From: Ianthella basta
Lineage: Eukaryota > Porifera > Demospongiae > Verongiida > Ianthellidae
DNA: 64,000 nucleotides
Assembly (NCBI GenBank): GCA_964019415.1
Contig: OZ025875.1
Coordinates: 1,805,001 to 1,869,000 of the forward strand
Direction: 5' to 3'
Position 1 is the first letter of the stretch. Every line of letters begins with the position of its first letter. Made by a program: the position numbers and the translations under genes. This document shows positions 14,401-26,500 of the stretch, piece by piece. The notes under the pieces were generated by a model. That model did no database searches, was not told the origin of the DNA, and saw only the letters and a list, made by a program, of their open reading frames with translations.

Positions 14401-17400
14401 TTGTCTTGACAACAAAATTCTGGATGCCCGTCAGCTCATCTCCTGGCACCAAACAGTAATCAACCACCGAACTGCCTCTGCTAGAGATACATGTGAACTG
14501 ACCCTGACGACCATTGACAAACACCAACCCTGAGCTCCTCATACACTGGACTAGCAGTTCACCCTGGCCATTCTTCTCCAGATCCACACAACATCTAGCT
14601 GATTCTTCGTCCACATTGCTTAGCCCACCAAATCTTGCGTTTAAGTCCCCACACACAACCACCTGACCCTCCATCTTGAAGTGGTTAACTTGCTCTTCCT
14701 AGATCTAAAAACGTTCTTCCGTATTAACTTCTCGGCTGGAACCAGCTGGAGGAAGGTAGCACACTGCAATGAATACTGCATGCGAGGTCTCTCTATATAT
14801 GCTCCAACCGAACCCACATGATATCCTCAATATATATCAATAATCAATCAATCAATCAATCAGTACAGATGTTTTCTCTAATACTGGAGGTCATCCTTAC
14901 ATATGTTATACACGTTAAATTACAGTTAGGGAATGTTATATAAGGTGTCTTTATGGTTATTAGAAATCGTCAGTCCATCTCATTCTGGGTCTTCCACTAG
15001 GCCTTTTCCCTGCCATCTTGCCTTAATAATCTTCTTAGTTGTTCTCTCCCTACCCATCTCTTCCATTCTAGCCTTCCACTTCTCCTGCCTGGTCTTTACC
15101 ATATCTAAAATACTCGCCACGTAGTCTCTCCCTGATGTCCACATTCCTTACCCTATCCAGTCTGTTTATCCTTCGATCCGCCTCAAGACATTCATCAGAG
15201 TGGCTTGTACCCTGGATTGTAGCTGCCAGGCATCATGTCTCATAACCATGCATTAATGTGGAGATCATTGTCGCATTCACCACTTTCAATTTCAATTCCA
15301 AACTCCTGCTCAGTTCCTTCCTCTTCAACACTGTTTTGTTCATTGCTACAACCTCTCATGTTCCACTCCCATGTAATCCTTGCCTCCACTTCTTTCTTCA
15401 TCCTCCCATCACTACTAATTATCACACCCAAGTACTTCATTTCCTCTACCTGATCTATTACCTCGTCACCAATTTTAACTTCACAATCCTCACTCTTCAT
15501 GGCCACCCTCATCACCTTAGTCTTCCTCCAATTCACTTTCAACTCCCATTTGCTCAACACATCACTCATTAATTGCAAATTATGCTGAAGTCCTTCACCA
15601 ATTCTGCCATTACCACCATATCGTTTGCAAGAGGAGTACTCCTACATCCCCTGTAGACAACCTCACATCACTCTGAAACTTTGCCTCCCTTGTCACCCTG
15701 CCCATAATCACATTAAAAAGCCATGGTGATAGGGTACAACCCTGTATCACACCTCTGTACACACCAAACAGCTCTGATTCTCCCAACTACCACCCTTGCT
15801 CTACCATCTACCTACAGTGCCTGGATCGCCCTAAGTAACTTCCTTAAGTTTTTATCCCATACTCATCTAGCACTTTCCAGAACTTCTCCCTACTTACACT
15901 GCCATATGCCTTCTCTATATAGATCCACAAATTCCATGTATGCCTTCTTGTCCTTAATTCTCAATGGTCTTCTCCACAATTTGTTTAATATATGGGTATG
16001 TATCATACATTTGCTATTCCCAGATGTCTCCTTGGATGATGCAACAGAAGAAGGCGCTGTCCGACTGGTGGGAGGGGCTACTCCACTAGAAGGACGTGTT
16101 GAGGTCTTTCTCTTTGGTCTATGGGGCACTGTGTGTGATTATTACTGGGACATTGCAGATGCTACAGTTGTGTGCCATCAGTTGGGCTTTATGAGAGCAG
16201 TGGATGCACCTCGGTCTGCTTCCTTTGGAGCTGGCAGTGGTCCATCATGGTACCACAGTGTACTGTGTAATGGGACAGAGCTGAGCCTGACTGAGTGCCA
16301 CATGAATAATTATGGCAGGTTTGGAAGTGCCTGCCCCCATTCTCGAGATGCAGGAGTAGTGTGTTCAAGTGAGTAATAAAGCAATGATGTGGCTTCACTG
16401 TTTCTATATGAAGCTATTTGCTGTGTTCTTTGATGACATAATGTTGGATACAACTAGATTGTATAGTGCAATGAATTCACTGACAAATGTCTGAGCAGGA
16501 CCCTGGTTAACAACTCATTTGCAGGGCATTTCACCCTGAAGGTCATCATCAACTGCTTACAGAATTCCTGTGAGCAGTTGACAATAACCTTCAGGCAATT
16601 GGGCTGGTCTATATTGTTGCTATATGGTTGGCTTTGCCCATAACACATGTTTAGTTGCATCCACTTTATTCAGTGCTTCTCACAATGATTTCTATGCCAT
16701 ATCTAAAGGGATTAAGATTACATAGCTAGCTATCTGTGCCCTATTCATGGTTGTATTCGGTAGATTTCACTTCAAATGAAACTACTGAGGATGGCACCGT
16801 GCGCTTGGTAAGTAGTTCTGGTCCACACAAGGGGCGCCTTGAGGTGTACCTCTTTGGCCAGTGGGGTACTGTGTGCAATAATGGCTGGGACATTGCTGAT
16901 GCCACTGTTGTGTGCAATGAATTGGGGTATTTGAGAGCAGTGGGAAGTCCTAGATCTTCTGAATTTGGAGCTGGTAGTGGTCCATCGTGGTTCAGCTATG
17001 TGGGATGTAATGGAGCAGAACAGAGTCTGGGTGAATGTTACTCATACAACTACAACTTTGGAAGTGCCTGCTCCCATTCTCAAGATGCAGGAGTGGTGTG
17101 TTCCAGTGAGTCATTGCATGTATGTGTCATTTGGCAAATGTAATACTTAGCAGATGTTTTACAGTACTCTCGTGCAAATATGTATATATGTGCTTGCACA
17201 TATATACAATATCATACTACAGTATGTACAATGTGCAGTTCAAATAAAGCACGTATATCAACACTTTGTTACACCAAATGCTCCAGATGTCCCAGCAAGT
17301 GGTCTTGTGGTAACTGGTTGTGGAAACATTGACAAGATAGGAGGAGTCCTTTGCAACGGTGAGTCCATTGGGTAATTATGGTTACAACAATTATTGTACT

Positions 17401-18048
17401 GCATATTATCCAGCAGTATTAACTGACTAAAAAAACATACAAGTTGCTGTGGCATATAGCTTCACAGAATTATTGTGTGCCTACACCATTGGATGTGGCG
17501 ACATTGCTACCTTGAATGTCACAACATTGGGAGGTGAGATATGTAGGGCAACATAGCTCTAGCAAAGACAGAGAACATGGCACTGGTCTTCTTTCCATGC
17601 ACTGGTGCCAGTGCGATACCCAGAGTAGGCCAATCTGTCTCATGTGAGCACTCTATGGATTCAGTCTGTATAACTAACTGCACATATCTAAACTCTACAG
17701 TGCCCCCTGAAGTGGTCCCCTTCGACAGAGTGACCAACAGGCCAATCAGCATGGGAGACCAAGTAACCTTTTCCTTTGTCATTGTGAATGAGCCAGTTCC
17801 ACCTGTGACAAGGGAGGCTATCCAGTGGGTGTTCATGGGAAGTGGAGGTGCTGTCAACCTCTCCTGCACTAGTACCCTCAAGTACACCTTCTCTGATGAC
17901 TGCCTCAACCTCACTGTGAACAACACAGTGGGCAGTGATGCTGGCCTGTATCAGATAACAATCACAACTGAAGCTGGAGTAGGGATGAGTGCAGTTGGGA
18001 TATCAGTCAGTGGAGGTGAGTGAAGAAAACACAAGGTTTAATGTTTGC

Positions 18049-18140
<92 letters not shown>

Positions 18141-21100
18141 GTGTGTGTGAGAGAGAGAGATATGGACAACTGACTACCTTGATAATCTGCATGCTTAACT
18201 TTATCCTTACTCTCACCTAACCTAACTTAATTGCATGCCTGAATAATATTTCCATCTACTTTTTCTTATGTTTTTGAGGCCCAACTTTAACTGTGCATGT
18301 TTGTCTTCAGAACATTCTATTTGGCAGTGTTGGGGTCACCTCTACCCACCCGTCCCCTTTGATGCATTCAAAAACATGTATGTATTTACCTGCAATTTTG
18401 AATAATAATGGTGACAAGCTGAAAAAGAGAGACAGAGAGAGAGAGTGAATGTGTATGTGTGTACTATTACCACAGCTCAGTTCCTTTACTAACACACTAT
18501 CATATGCTATTTGTACTGTAGTTCCACCTGAGCTAGTGACCTCTCTGATGAATGCCACCTTAGCCCAGGGAAGCTCTCACACGTTTGTTTGTGCAGCAGT
18601 GTCTGATCCTCGTCCTGTGTTTGTCTTCCGCTTCAATGGGGGAAGGATAACGCTGAACAGTGCAAAATATGCCTTGTTGACCAACAACACTCATGGCACT
18701 CTGACTGTATTCAACTTACAAGGCAGTGATGAAGGGACCTACAATTGTTCTGCTTCCAACAGATATGGAAGTGTGAACACTGCAGCTGAACTAACAGTGC
18801 AAGGTGTGTTTTGGGTTGGGATTTGATATTGGATTTATGTTGCATTTTGGTAGTATATTCATTGTGTGAGTGATGTCATGATATGCTTGCAATGTATTAG
18901 CATATGCCTGCAATCCTGACTGCCTTATGATATTCTACACTTTGTTTCTCAGTTCCCCCCACTATTGTCTTCTCTCCTTCTGCTGTCCGTGATGTTGTGA
19001 CGGGAGAAACCTTGGTTGCTTCTTGTCGAGCTAATGCTGATCCATCACCGATGATTCAGTGGTTCAGAGGAGACCAGATGCTTAATGATAGAGACCAATC
19101 TTCAGGAAATGTATCAATATCACAAAACTTTGAAGGCGTGACTCCCAGCAGCCAGCTCACAATTACTGGGATCACATCTGAAGGGGAAGGAGTGTACTCT
19201 TGTGTAGCCATCAACAGTCTGGGGAATGATTCTAGGTCATTTCAAGTCAATACAATTGGTGAGTCAGCTATACCAAATTCCGGTCAATGATGGCTTGGTA
19301 AACAGACTGTCAACTGTGTCTTGCCCTACCATTGGCTCTGATGCTACTGTACATTACTATATTCTCTATATGCAGTGAGACCAAAAATTTCCAGTATTAA
19401 TCGAACTGTTGGTGGTGTAGAAAGACCAGCATTGTTCCATCAAGGGATGCTGACATTGGTTGAGTTCACTCCCCAGCTTGAGCTGACATGTGAAGCTTAT
19501 GGCGATCCTCCACCTGACGTTGTCTGGCTGAATAACGGCATTGCTCTGCAGAACATTCCAGGTAGAAGAACCATCACAGTTGAAAATGGAGGATCATTTG
19601 GTGAACAGAGTACCATCATACGATCCACTCTCAGCCTCTCAGAGGTGCAGCTATCTGATGCAGGAGAGTACACTTGTAGAGCAATCAGTGGCAATGTGTC
19701 CCCCATCCTTGGTACCACAGCATGGACATTCATGTTTGTAGTCACTGGTGAGTCATTGACCCTGGTTGTTATGTTCTAATGTACTGTACTTTACTAAGCT
19801 GTACTTGTGTGGTTACTTCCCACTTTGTCCAATGTGTTTGTATTGCTATTTTGTGTTATATTTCTTTCAGAACTGAATGAGTGTGATCCCAACCCCTGTC
19901 AAAACAATGGCATGTGTGTGGATGGAGTGCGGAACTACACATGCAATTGTGCTTCATTTGTTGAAGATGGTGTACGCATATTCTACACAGGAAGGAATTG
20001 CGGTACAGGTGAGAAGAAAAATTAAGTAAACATGGCTTAATGCATTGCATTATTACTGTACATACTTCCCTTTGATTCTCATCTACAGAGGTTGACAATC
20101 GTGTACTTCCCTCTGTTACGACACCTCCAACAAGTCAGATGGTGGATCTCAATGACAGGGTTACCCTGAGCTGCTCTGCCACTGGCAACCCCACCCCAAA
20201 CGTTCGGTGGTACAAGGATGGCATTGCAATTGAGGGCCCTCAAGCCATCGGGACTGAGTTTGTGGTCCCAGAAGCAAGCCCAAATGAACGGGGATTCTAC
20301 CAATGTGAAGCTTTCAGCAGCTTCGGCACATCACCAAGATCTGTGGAAGCAGCTATTCTAATTCAAGGTTGGTACAATGTAACATACACACAATTCTACA
20401 GTGTCTAATTTGATTAACAGAATATGTACAGTCATACAATTTTGTCATTGCAGGTATTGTTCAGTTTCGCATTCAACTTCTTTTTGAGGTGGAGGGAGAC
20501 CTTACAAGGAGGAAGCGTCAAGCTATTTCCAATGAAGATATTATAGAAAGTGTGAGTTGCATTGTGAGAGAGCTTAAAATATGCTACGTACATACGTTTA
20601 TGCAGTACAATGCAATTGCATAATTTTTATCAATAGAATACATTCGATTGTTATTTTTGCACCTTTGCATTCTCTATTATTATAATAGTTGCAGTTGCAA
20701 ACAGTGAACCAACCTCTAGCAGTAGAAGGAAACTATGTAGCCACTGTGTATTCAGTGGAACCTGCTGGGGACAACACCACTGACATTGTGATCACCGTGG
20801 CAACCAACAGCTCTGAATCTCCTGCAAATCTCACTGAGCAGCTGACACGGCCTCTTGAACAAACACTGGAAGAAGTTACAGACATCAACGAGCAAATCGC
20901 TTTTGCCATAGTGTCCACTGAGAGACATGGTAGGTTCATTTGTGAACTAGGACGATTCACCCAAGTTGCTGCATACTGTTCAGTGTCCTGTGAATGGAGC
21001 TTAAATGAGTAGATCCTGATTGCTGTGTAAATTCTGATATTGTGGGTTGTACAATTTGGCTATGGTTGGGTGTGCTTGTAGTCGATCATGCACTGAGAAC

Positions 21101-24100
21101 CTCAATCAGCTCCTGTCTCCTCTCATCAAGATGGTTGTCCCAAAGAGGAAGACTCACCCTGTGGTAATGTTGGTCCTGTGACTTGGCCTGAGACTGAGAT
21201 AGGCCAGGTAGCCTCAGTCCCCTGCCCATGTGGGGTGGATGACCCACTGATTCAACAGCTGAGAGGCACTCGGAGGTGTGGTGGAAATTACATAACTGGA
21301 GGAGTGTGGGAGGATCCACAGTGTGACAGCTGCCAGTTTAGCAACACAAGATTTACCCTTTGCCAACTTTTTGAGGTCAGTAGCTGGGATTGGCTGTGGT
21401 TATGTGTAAAAATCCAGACAATGTAGCTCCTCATGACCATCTATGTACATAGCCATAATCCTGTTAACGTATTCTTTCATGTGTTGTAACTTTCAGATTG
21501 ACAGCCCAGCCCAGCTTGCCAATGTTCTTGTGAATGTAACGAATAACAATCTGGACATTGAGAGTGAAGATGTCTCCCTCACTGTGGGGCTGCTGGACAC
21601 TGTCATCAACTCCACTGAAGACTTGCAACAGGAGGACGTAAGTAGCATCTCTAATGCATAAGACCCAGGTAATGTAGCCACCGGTTGCATTATCTATTCC
21701 CTCTGTGCAGGTTCAGATGGATGTCCTCTCCATTGTGAGCAATGTGCAGCAAGTACCTGTTGAAGAGCTGGCAGCCAGTCAGGAACAGACAGGGTCATCA
21801 GACAGGTTTGTATTTGCTTATGGTGGCTGCATTCTTCTTTTATAGTACGCACCACATTTCCTGTTAGCATTATTTGTATGTATATATATGTACTAATGGA
21901 AATAGGAATAACTGGGTTACCAAATGGTAACTGTGGCATAAACTGCTTGCAGTGTGAATAACATGTCCTACATATACAGTACGCACATAGCAACCCCATC
22001 ATGTAGCCAGATAGTATCCCTGCAAACATGCCTGCAATGTTAGCTGAAGTGATCTACATACATACCTCATTGTACCAGCAGTGCATAGCTGGCCATCTCT
22101 TTTCCATCTTTGTTAAATAAATTCCAATGTGTTCTAGACAGCTAAATAAATAACTAAGTGCTGAATGGTGGCTAAAATGCAGTACAATTGTCTCCATTGT
22201 TGAGAGTAAGCAAATATTTAACATAATTTTGACCAATTAAATTCACCAGATGTACTTGTACATGTGGTATGGTCAAAGACAGCATTCTTATTCATCTCAT
22301 TCATAGACTCTTGGGGGCTGTGGAAGATGTGCTGAATGTTGTGGAAGTGACTCCTGAGACTCCATTTGTGTTTGCTGCTCCCGAATTTGGTGTTCGAGTG
22401 GAGGACCCTCCTGAAGACCTGGGGGAAGAGGAGTCCTTCACTCCCAACATAACAGGCTTGTTGAATGATATAATGAGCAGCACAGCTGGAAACATGCCAA
22501 TGGAAGAGGTTCCAGAACTGCCACCTGCGATGGTGACTCTTGCTTCAACTCTGCTGAATCAAGATAACAGTGGAGGTAGGCCACGTATATCAACATCCAT
22601 ATTTGGTCGTGACTCTCTATTTCAACAACGGAGTAGCTTCATTATCAGCAACAACCTTCAACAAGAGAGAGTTGGAGGCATAGTACTTGACATAACATTG
22701 AGGTTGAATGGAAATGTGATGAATATTTTTCGCCCTCCAAACAGCAATGTAGTGCGGCCAACATTTGCTAAATCAATGGTGAGACTTTGTACAGTGTGAG
22801 AGTATAAGCATTGCACTACTGCAGACTGTGTGTTCTAGCACTGTGTGTGGTCTTCTGACATGCAGCTTGCGAGAGATCAGGGTAACAATACAAGATGTCA
22901 GTTTTGGAACTTCACTGCTGATGGTAGGTAACTGAGATGTAGTAGTATTATACTGAGTGTTCAATTTTACTGTGTGTGCATTTACACAGCATCAAACAGT
23001 GTGGGTTGCCTCCATGTGTTGGAGAATATTGTTCATCTCAAGCTGTTTCATTGGTTTTAGTCAGTGTTAGACATGTAATGGAACAGATTAATGCGTACAA
23101 TTATATAGTTTAACAATGCATTGACTATAGGTGTAAAATTGCCAGTGCATATCTGCTGTTCCATTCATAATGTACGTAGAGGGCTTTGGTGCATGGGACA
23201 GCAGTAGCTGCAGAGTGCTCAATGAAACTGCAGAGGAAGTGGAGTGTGGCTGTGATCATCTCACTCACTTTGCCATTCTCCTGGTGAGTGACATCTTTGA
23301 AGGAGGGTATACACAGGCTGCTACATTACAGTTGAACTATCTGTGTTGAGTATCTGAATGCTAATACAAGCATGAGTGGAATGTGATCAGTCCTGTACAA
23401 CCCTTCCCTACAGCTATGTTGTGTGCTCATTTTCATTGAAAATTACTTGTATCACATACTTCTGACTATCTGTTGCAGGACATCAATCCCAACCCTCCAC
23501 CTCCTGATGGTAATAGCCTTGCCCTCACTGGGGTGTCCTACATTGGCACTATACTCTCCATCATCTGTCTCGCCATCACCATCATCACATATCTTGGAGA
23601 GCAGTGAGTGCCACATGTGTTAGATACAGAAAAGCTAAAGTAGATAAAGATGTTGATGCAATAATTTATTGATACTTGTTTGGTGTGTTAATGCCAAAAT
23701 AGAGGTAGTACAATAGGGTGACTAAGTGTATACATGTAGCATGGAATGTGCAAATCATCTCATTCATCAGATGCAAATGAAAGTGTTACTTGCAGTGGAT
23801 TATACATTTTAGAGATACACTTACTAACTTTGAATTGTTGGCACAGTCATGGATATAATTATATACCAGGCCAGTTTTAGAGTCTAAGGTCCTGACGGCA
23901 TGCATATAGTATCCAACACAAAGACATCATTCTCAGAATTACAGTTAGGCAGTTACAGTGAAGTTTGCTTAATGTTATGATGATCTCAAACATGCTCCAT
24001 TCAGGAAACTGAGGAAGACTGTCCATGCAAAGCTACTGATCAACCTCTGCTTTACTCTGGCTGGGCTGTATGTCATCTTCATCATCAGCACTGTCTCAAC

Positions 24101-25477
24101 TGGTGTACCTGTGCTCTGTGGAGTGGTCTCTGCTCTCATGCACTACTTCTTCCTGGCTGTGTTCTTCTGGATGGCAGCAGAAGCCATCCATTTGCACAGG
24201 AAGTTGGTGACTGCGTTCAAACCAGACATCCAGAGCTATGTTACCATTGCCATGGCAATATGCTGGGGTAGGTTGGCACAAAGTGCACTGACTGAATGTT
24301 GTCAGATTCATCATTGCCTGAATGCATGAGCGGTAACAGGTGCAGAATGATGTCTTCATTTTCCTCCCTTCTTGCACTTGCAGTGGTTCCTGCATTCATT
24401 GTTCTGTTCTCCTTAGCTCCACAATACCAGAACTACATCCACCAACAATTGTAAGGACTATATACTAACAAGTAATGACATTGTCAGTAGTTATACTCTC
24501 TTTCTCTTGCTCCCGATTGCAGCTGCCGTGTGTATGGCTATTCTTTCTGGATTGGTCTGCTTGTACCATTTGGTGCCATCTACATTATGAACTGGATATT
24601 ATTCATCCTCATTTTTACCAGTCTGCTGTTTAGGCCTAACGTTAGGAAGGAGACCAGCAACAATGGGAACCTTCGCAAACTGAAGGAGAACTTCATGATT
24701 GCCCTGGGACTGTCCCTTCTTTTTGGAATAGGCTGGGCCATTGGTCTGCTAGCCACCAGTGATCTTACTGCTGGAGTGCGCTACCCTGCTGAGTGGGTCT
24801 TCACCCTGACTACTGCCTTCCTGGGTGTGTACCTGTTTGTATTCTATGTTGTAAGGTCTCAAGAAGCACGCAAATTTTGGAGGAAGTGGATCTGCCCATG
24901 TGTGAAGGAGAAGGAAGGTGCTCCCTCAACCAGCACAAACAATCCCAGCGGGACACGATGGGGAACTATATCTTCCACTCTCAGATCCTGGGGAGGAACA
25001 TTGAAACTCAACAAGCTACGGCGTAGTAGCAAGGATACCAATGCGCTTAACAGTACCCTGACACGCAACCCGCCCTCGTCTTCAGCCAATCTGTACTCTT
25101 TCACCAGTACTGCGGGAAGGATGGTAGACATCAACTCCTCCTATGCAGAACCATCCTCTGTGACAGAGAACACTGCAGGGGTATCACCTACCTATATGCC
25201 ACCAGTGGAAATTGAACTGGTTCGCAGAGCAGACCCAGACGGACAGTCCAACAATGAGGAAGCCAGCCCCAAACCATTATCTCCTTCTGAATTGCCAGTG
25301 AAAGTGGACATGGAAACTGAATCTGTCATGGAAACTATGAGTTTCCATGACAACTTCTCCTTGCTGAGCTACAATGTATTTTCCACCCAGTCAGATACTA
25401 GTCTAACCGGTACAGAAGGAGATTGCTACATTGTGGAGAACAAGGAGACTGAGGGGTCTGATATCATTCCACTGTAG
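5499..25477 (+). CDS. Gene A: giant SRCR/Ig/EGF adhesion-type GPCR, 32 exons
   Basis: Multi-domain cell-surface receptor of about 2600 residues. Exons: 5499-5529, 5642-5716, 5995-6117, 7033-7188, 7597-7920, 9088-9429, 9639-9980, 10273-10614, 11203-11544, 12136-12480, 16024-16368, 16764-17105, 17287-17358, 17468-17533, 17701-18015, 18522-18803, 18953-19258, 19376-19747, 19871-20008, 20089-20367, 20454-20551, 20689-20929, 21131-21375, 21497-21637, 21711-21805, 22307-22778, 22866-22923, 23180-23283, 23479-23603, 24005-24267, 24384-24450, 24523-25477. All introns are GT-AG, all junctions keep frame, and the total is a multiple of three. The start is the ATG of [11 protein letters not shown], a short hydrophobic signal segment conserved in genes B and C. 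Exons 3 and 4 encode an acidic then Ser/Thr-rich stalk. The family is known for autoproteolysis at a GPS and G-protein signalling at the plasma membrane. Exon 14 is a cut-down FN3 exon, the least certain one. Splicing is inferred, not observed. Confidence 0.88.
8000..9060. other. Gene A intron between SRCR1 and SRCR2
   Basis: No gene is seen. A 25-bp direct repeat (starting CTCCTTATGTCTCAGACCC) occurs at 7963 and at 8932. Confidence 0.6.
12849..14832 (-). mobile_element. LINE 1: endonuclease and N-terminal RT, with its own 3' end
   Basis: The minus strand reads an APE-type endonuclease (14674-14039: [20 protein letters not shown]), a charged linker, then RT fingers (13871-13188: [44 protein letters not shown]). 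The palm start [16 protein letters not shown] follows in another frame near 13140-13180. The rest of the RT is deleted, and the element ends in an (ATCA)n tail at about 12849-12880. It has stops and at least two frameshifts. Its 3' end resembles the LINE ends at 32.1 kb and 58.7 kb. Confidence 0.8.
14833..15992 (-). mobile_element. LINE 2: RT palm to C-terminus of a second element
   Basis: The minus strand, in several frames, reads [16 protein letters not shown] (about 15700), [16 protein letters not shown] (about 15615), [12 protein letters not shown] and [20 protein letters not shown] (15578-15400), then [13 protein letters not shown] (about 14990). The usual catalytic ADD reads AND. It ends in (ATCA)n at 14837-14862. 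It is 5'-truncated and broken. The basic GRPRMRW end differs from LINE 1, so it is probably another family. Confidence 0.75.
17287..20367 (+). other. Gene A linker, FN3 remnant, Ig1-Ig4, EGF, Ig5
   Basis: Middle ectodomain, residues about 1037-1646. Exon 17287-17358 is a 24-residue linker ([13 protein letters not shown]). 17468-17533 keeps only the last third of an FN3 domain ([20 protein letters not shown]). Ig1 (17701-18015) is atypical, with VNLSC and [10 protein letters not shown]. Ig2 (18522-18803) has FVCAAV and [11 protein letters not shown]. Ig3 (18953-19258) has LVASCRAN and [11 protein letters not shown]. Ig4 (19376-19747) has LELTCEAYG and [11 protein letters not shown]. The EGF (19871-20008) begins NECDPNPC, the calcium-binding type. 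Ig5 (20089-20367) has [20 protein letters not shown] and RGFYQCEA. Each exon starts and ends in phase 1. Confidence 0.9.
18052..18149. repeat. (TG)n microsatellite after gene A Ig1
   Basis: About 98 bp of TG in the Ig1-Ig2 intron. Gene B carries a similar tract at the same place (45764-45854), so it predates the duplication. Confidence 0.97.
20454..23283 (+). other. Gene A RRKRQ site, HRM-like and GAIN/GPS region
   Basis: Membrane-proximal ectodomain, residues about 1647-2131. Exon 20454-20551 encodes [13 protein letters not shown], a consensus proprotein-convertase (furin-type) site. Exon 21131-21375 is HRM-like: [29 protein letters not shown]. It uses an AAG acceptor behind a pyrimidine run; reading further upstream meets a stop. 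Exons 21497-22923 form the GAIN domain, and 22866-23283 the GPS with [16 protein letters not shown] and [13 protein letters not shown]. Known GPS chemistry cleaves between Leu and Thr in HLT, leaving THFAILL as tethered agonist. Confidence 0.87.
23479..25477 (+). other. Gene A seven-helix domain and cytoplasmic tail
   Basis: Helix 1 is on exon 23479-23603 ([20 protein letters not shown]). Exon 24005-24267 carries helices 2 and 3 ([20 protein letters not shown]) and the start of helix 4, which ends on 24384-24450. The last exon (24523-25477) has the loop cysteine (CRVYGYSFW), helix 5, helix 6 ([13 protein letters not shown]), helix 7 ([18 protein letters not shown]) and a tail of about 210 residues. 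The tail starts with a basic stretch and a CPC motif ([11 protein letters not shown]), is Ser/Thr rich and ends SDIIPL. Cysteines before helix 3 and in the second loop match the usual disulfide. Confidence 0.92.
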
Positions 25478-26500
25478 CTATTAATTTTTACTGCTATGTG
25501 GGATTTGTATATATTCTAAATGCATGCTGGTCCTCTGATTCTAACATATGCTTGTAATATGCATATGATTTTGTATATATGTTACGCGCATGTTTGTTAT
25601 ATATATATATGCTGATGTACATTAATGTGCTTAGTAAGACTGCCTTGTCATTCTGAATCAATGTGCAGTCCTTGGAACTTTGGCTTTGCAATTGAAGCAG
25701 TGAGAATGCAAATGTAACAATTACATTTGTCCTGCAGCTACACTTGCACATACCATGCATATGTGTAAAGGCACAACATACTCAAAAGCTATGCATGTAT
25801 AGTGTTTATTAAGCAGTGTATGTGCTGAAACTATACTGTGAAGAACACACACACATACACAGGGACTATGTATGAACACCCAATGCAGTATTCTTAACTG
25901 AATGTGTATTATCTAGCGATGAACATGTACTGACCTAGCCTATGCAGTGGCTTACTGCAAGCAACCACCCCCTCTCAACATTTCATGTGTACACAGCCAA
26001 ACACTCACTCTACAAGTCATACAGTGACACATTTGCTACACTCATGTAACAACTTACCAAATGCAGGTGGTGTCCCTCCCATCTTACAGTCTATGCCCGA
26101 TGTACCACTGGAAGAGATGGACCTAAAGTAATGCATTTATGCACACACACACGCACACACGCACGCACGCACACGCATGCACACACACATGCATACATAT
26201 ATTCATGCACATGGCATTGCACACTATACACACCTGCACACACAGATTGGCACACACAATAAAACGGTATATGCTGAATGTAATCTATGCACGAAAGGAA
26301 TGTGCATGGGAGTATTGCATGTTATTGGGTTACACTGCAAACATGTTCAGAGCGATTCTAGCATGCTTCAGCAGACTTCTAGTAACTCCTTGGTCACGTA
26401 CCAGACATGTCCTCAGCACAACTGTGCCACTGGCCTAAGACATATAGGAATCTTGTGTACACTAGTTTGAGTTATATCGTTGTATTAGACAAGAGCAACA
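25478..26500. repeat. Gene A 3' flank with family repeats
   Basis: No gene. From about 25755 it matches the flank after the receptor fragment (30004 onward), and from about 25915 it shares TGACCTAGCCTATGCAGTGG with the left array, 30195 and 55370. CA-rich patches occur at 26140-26190. No clear AATAAA lies soon after the stop. Confidence 0.7.

Larger units (their letters stand above)
12849..15992 (-). mobile_element. Composite LINE insertion in the gene A SRCR array
   Basis: About 3.1 kb of minus-strand non-LTR retrotransposon DNA in the intron before SRCR7, flanked by TGGGTAT at 12842-12848 and 15993-15999 (likely target-site duplication). Two LINE pieces lie head to tail: the lower-coordinate one (12849-14832) and the upper one (14833-15992). 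Gene B has no insertion here. Exons on both sides keep their splice sites. Confidence 0.8.
7597..17105 (+). other. Gene A SRCR array (8 domains, one exon each)
   Basis: Eight scavenger-receptor cysteine-rich domains, residues about 129-1036, each on a single exon of 324-345 bp with phase-1 borders. Typical motifs are [49 protein letters not shown] and GVVCSS. Six cysteines per repeat, without the extra pair of group B, gives a group A pattern. Domain 1 is divergent ([16 protein letters not shown]) and so is domain 8 ([13 protein letters not shown]); the inner six are close to one another. Domains 4 and 5 differ by one residue. SRCR domains are known to bind proteins or polyanions; the ligand here is unknown. 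Confidence 0.93.

Noticed and set aside
7597-17105. Stand-alone SRCR genes, one per exon
   Set aside because: Single exons lack starts and stops at domain borders, all have phase-1 splice sites, and the chain continues in frame into the 7TM exons.
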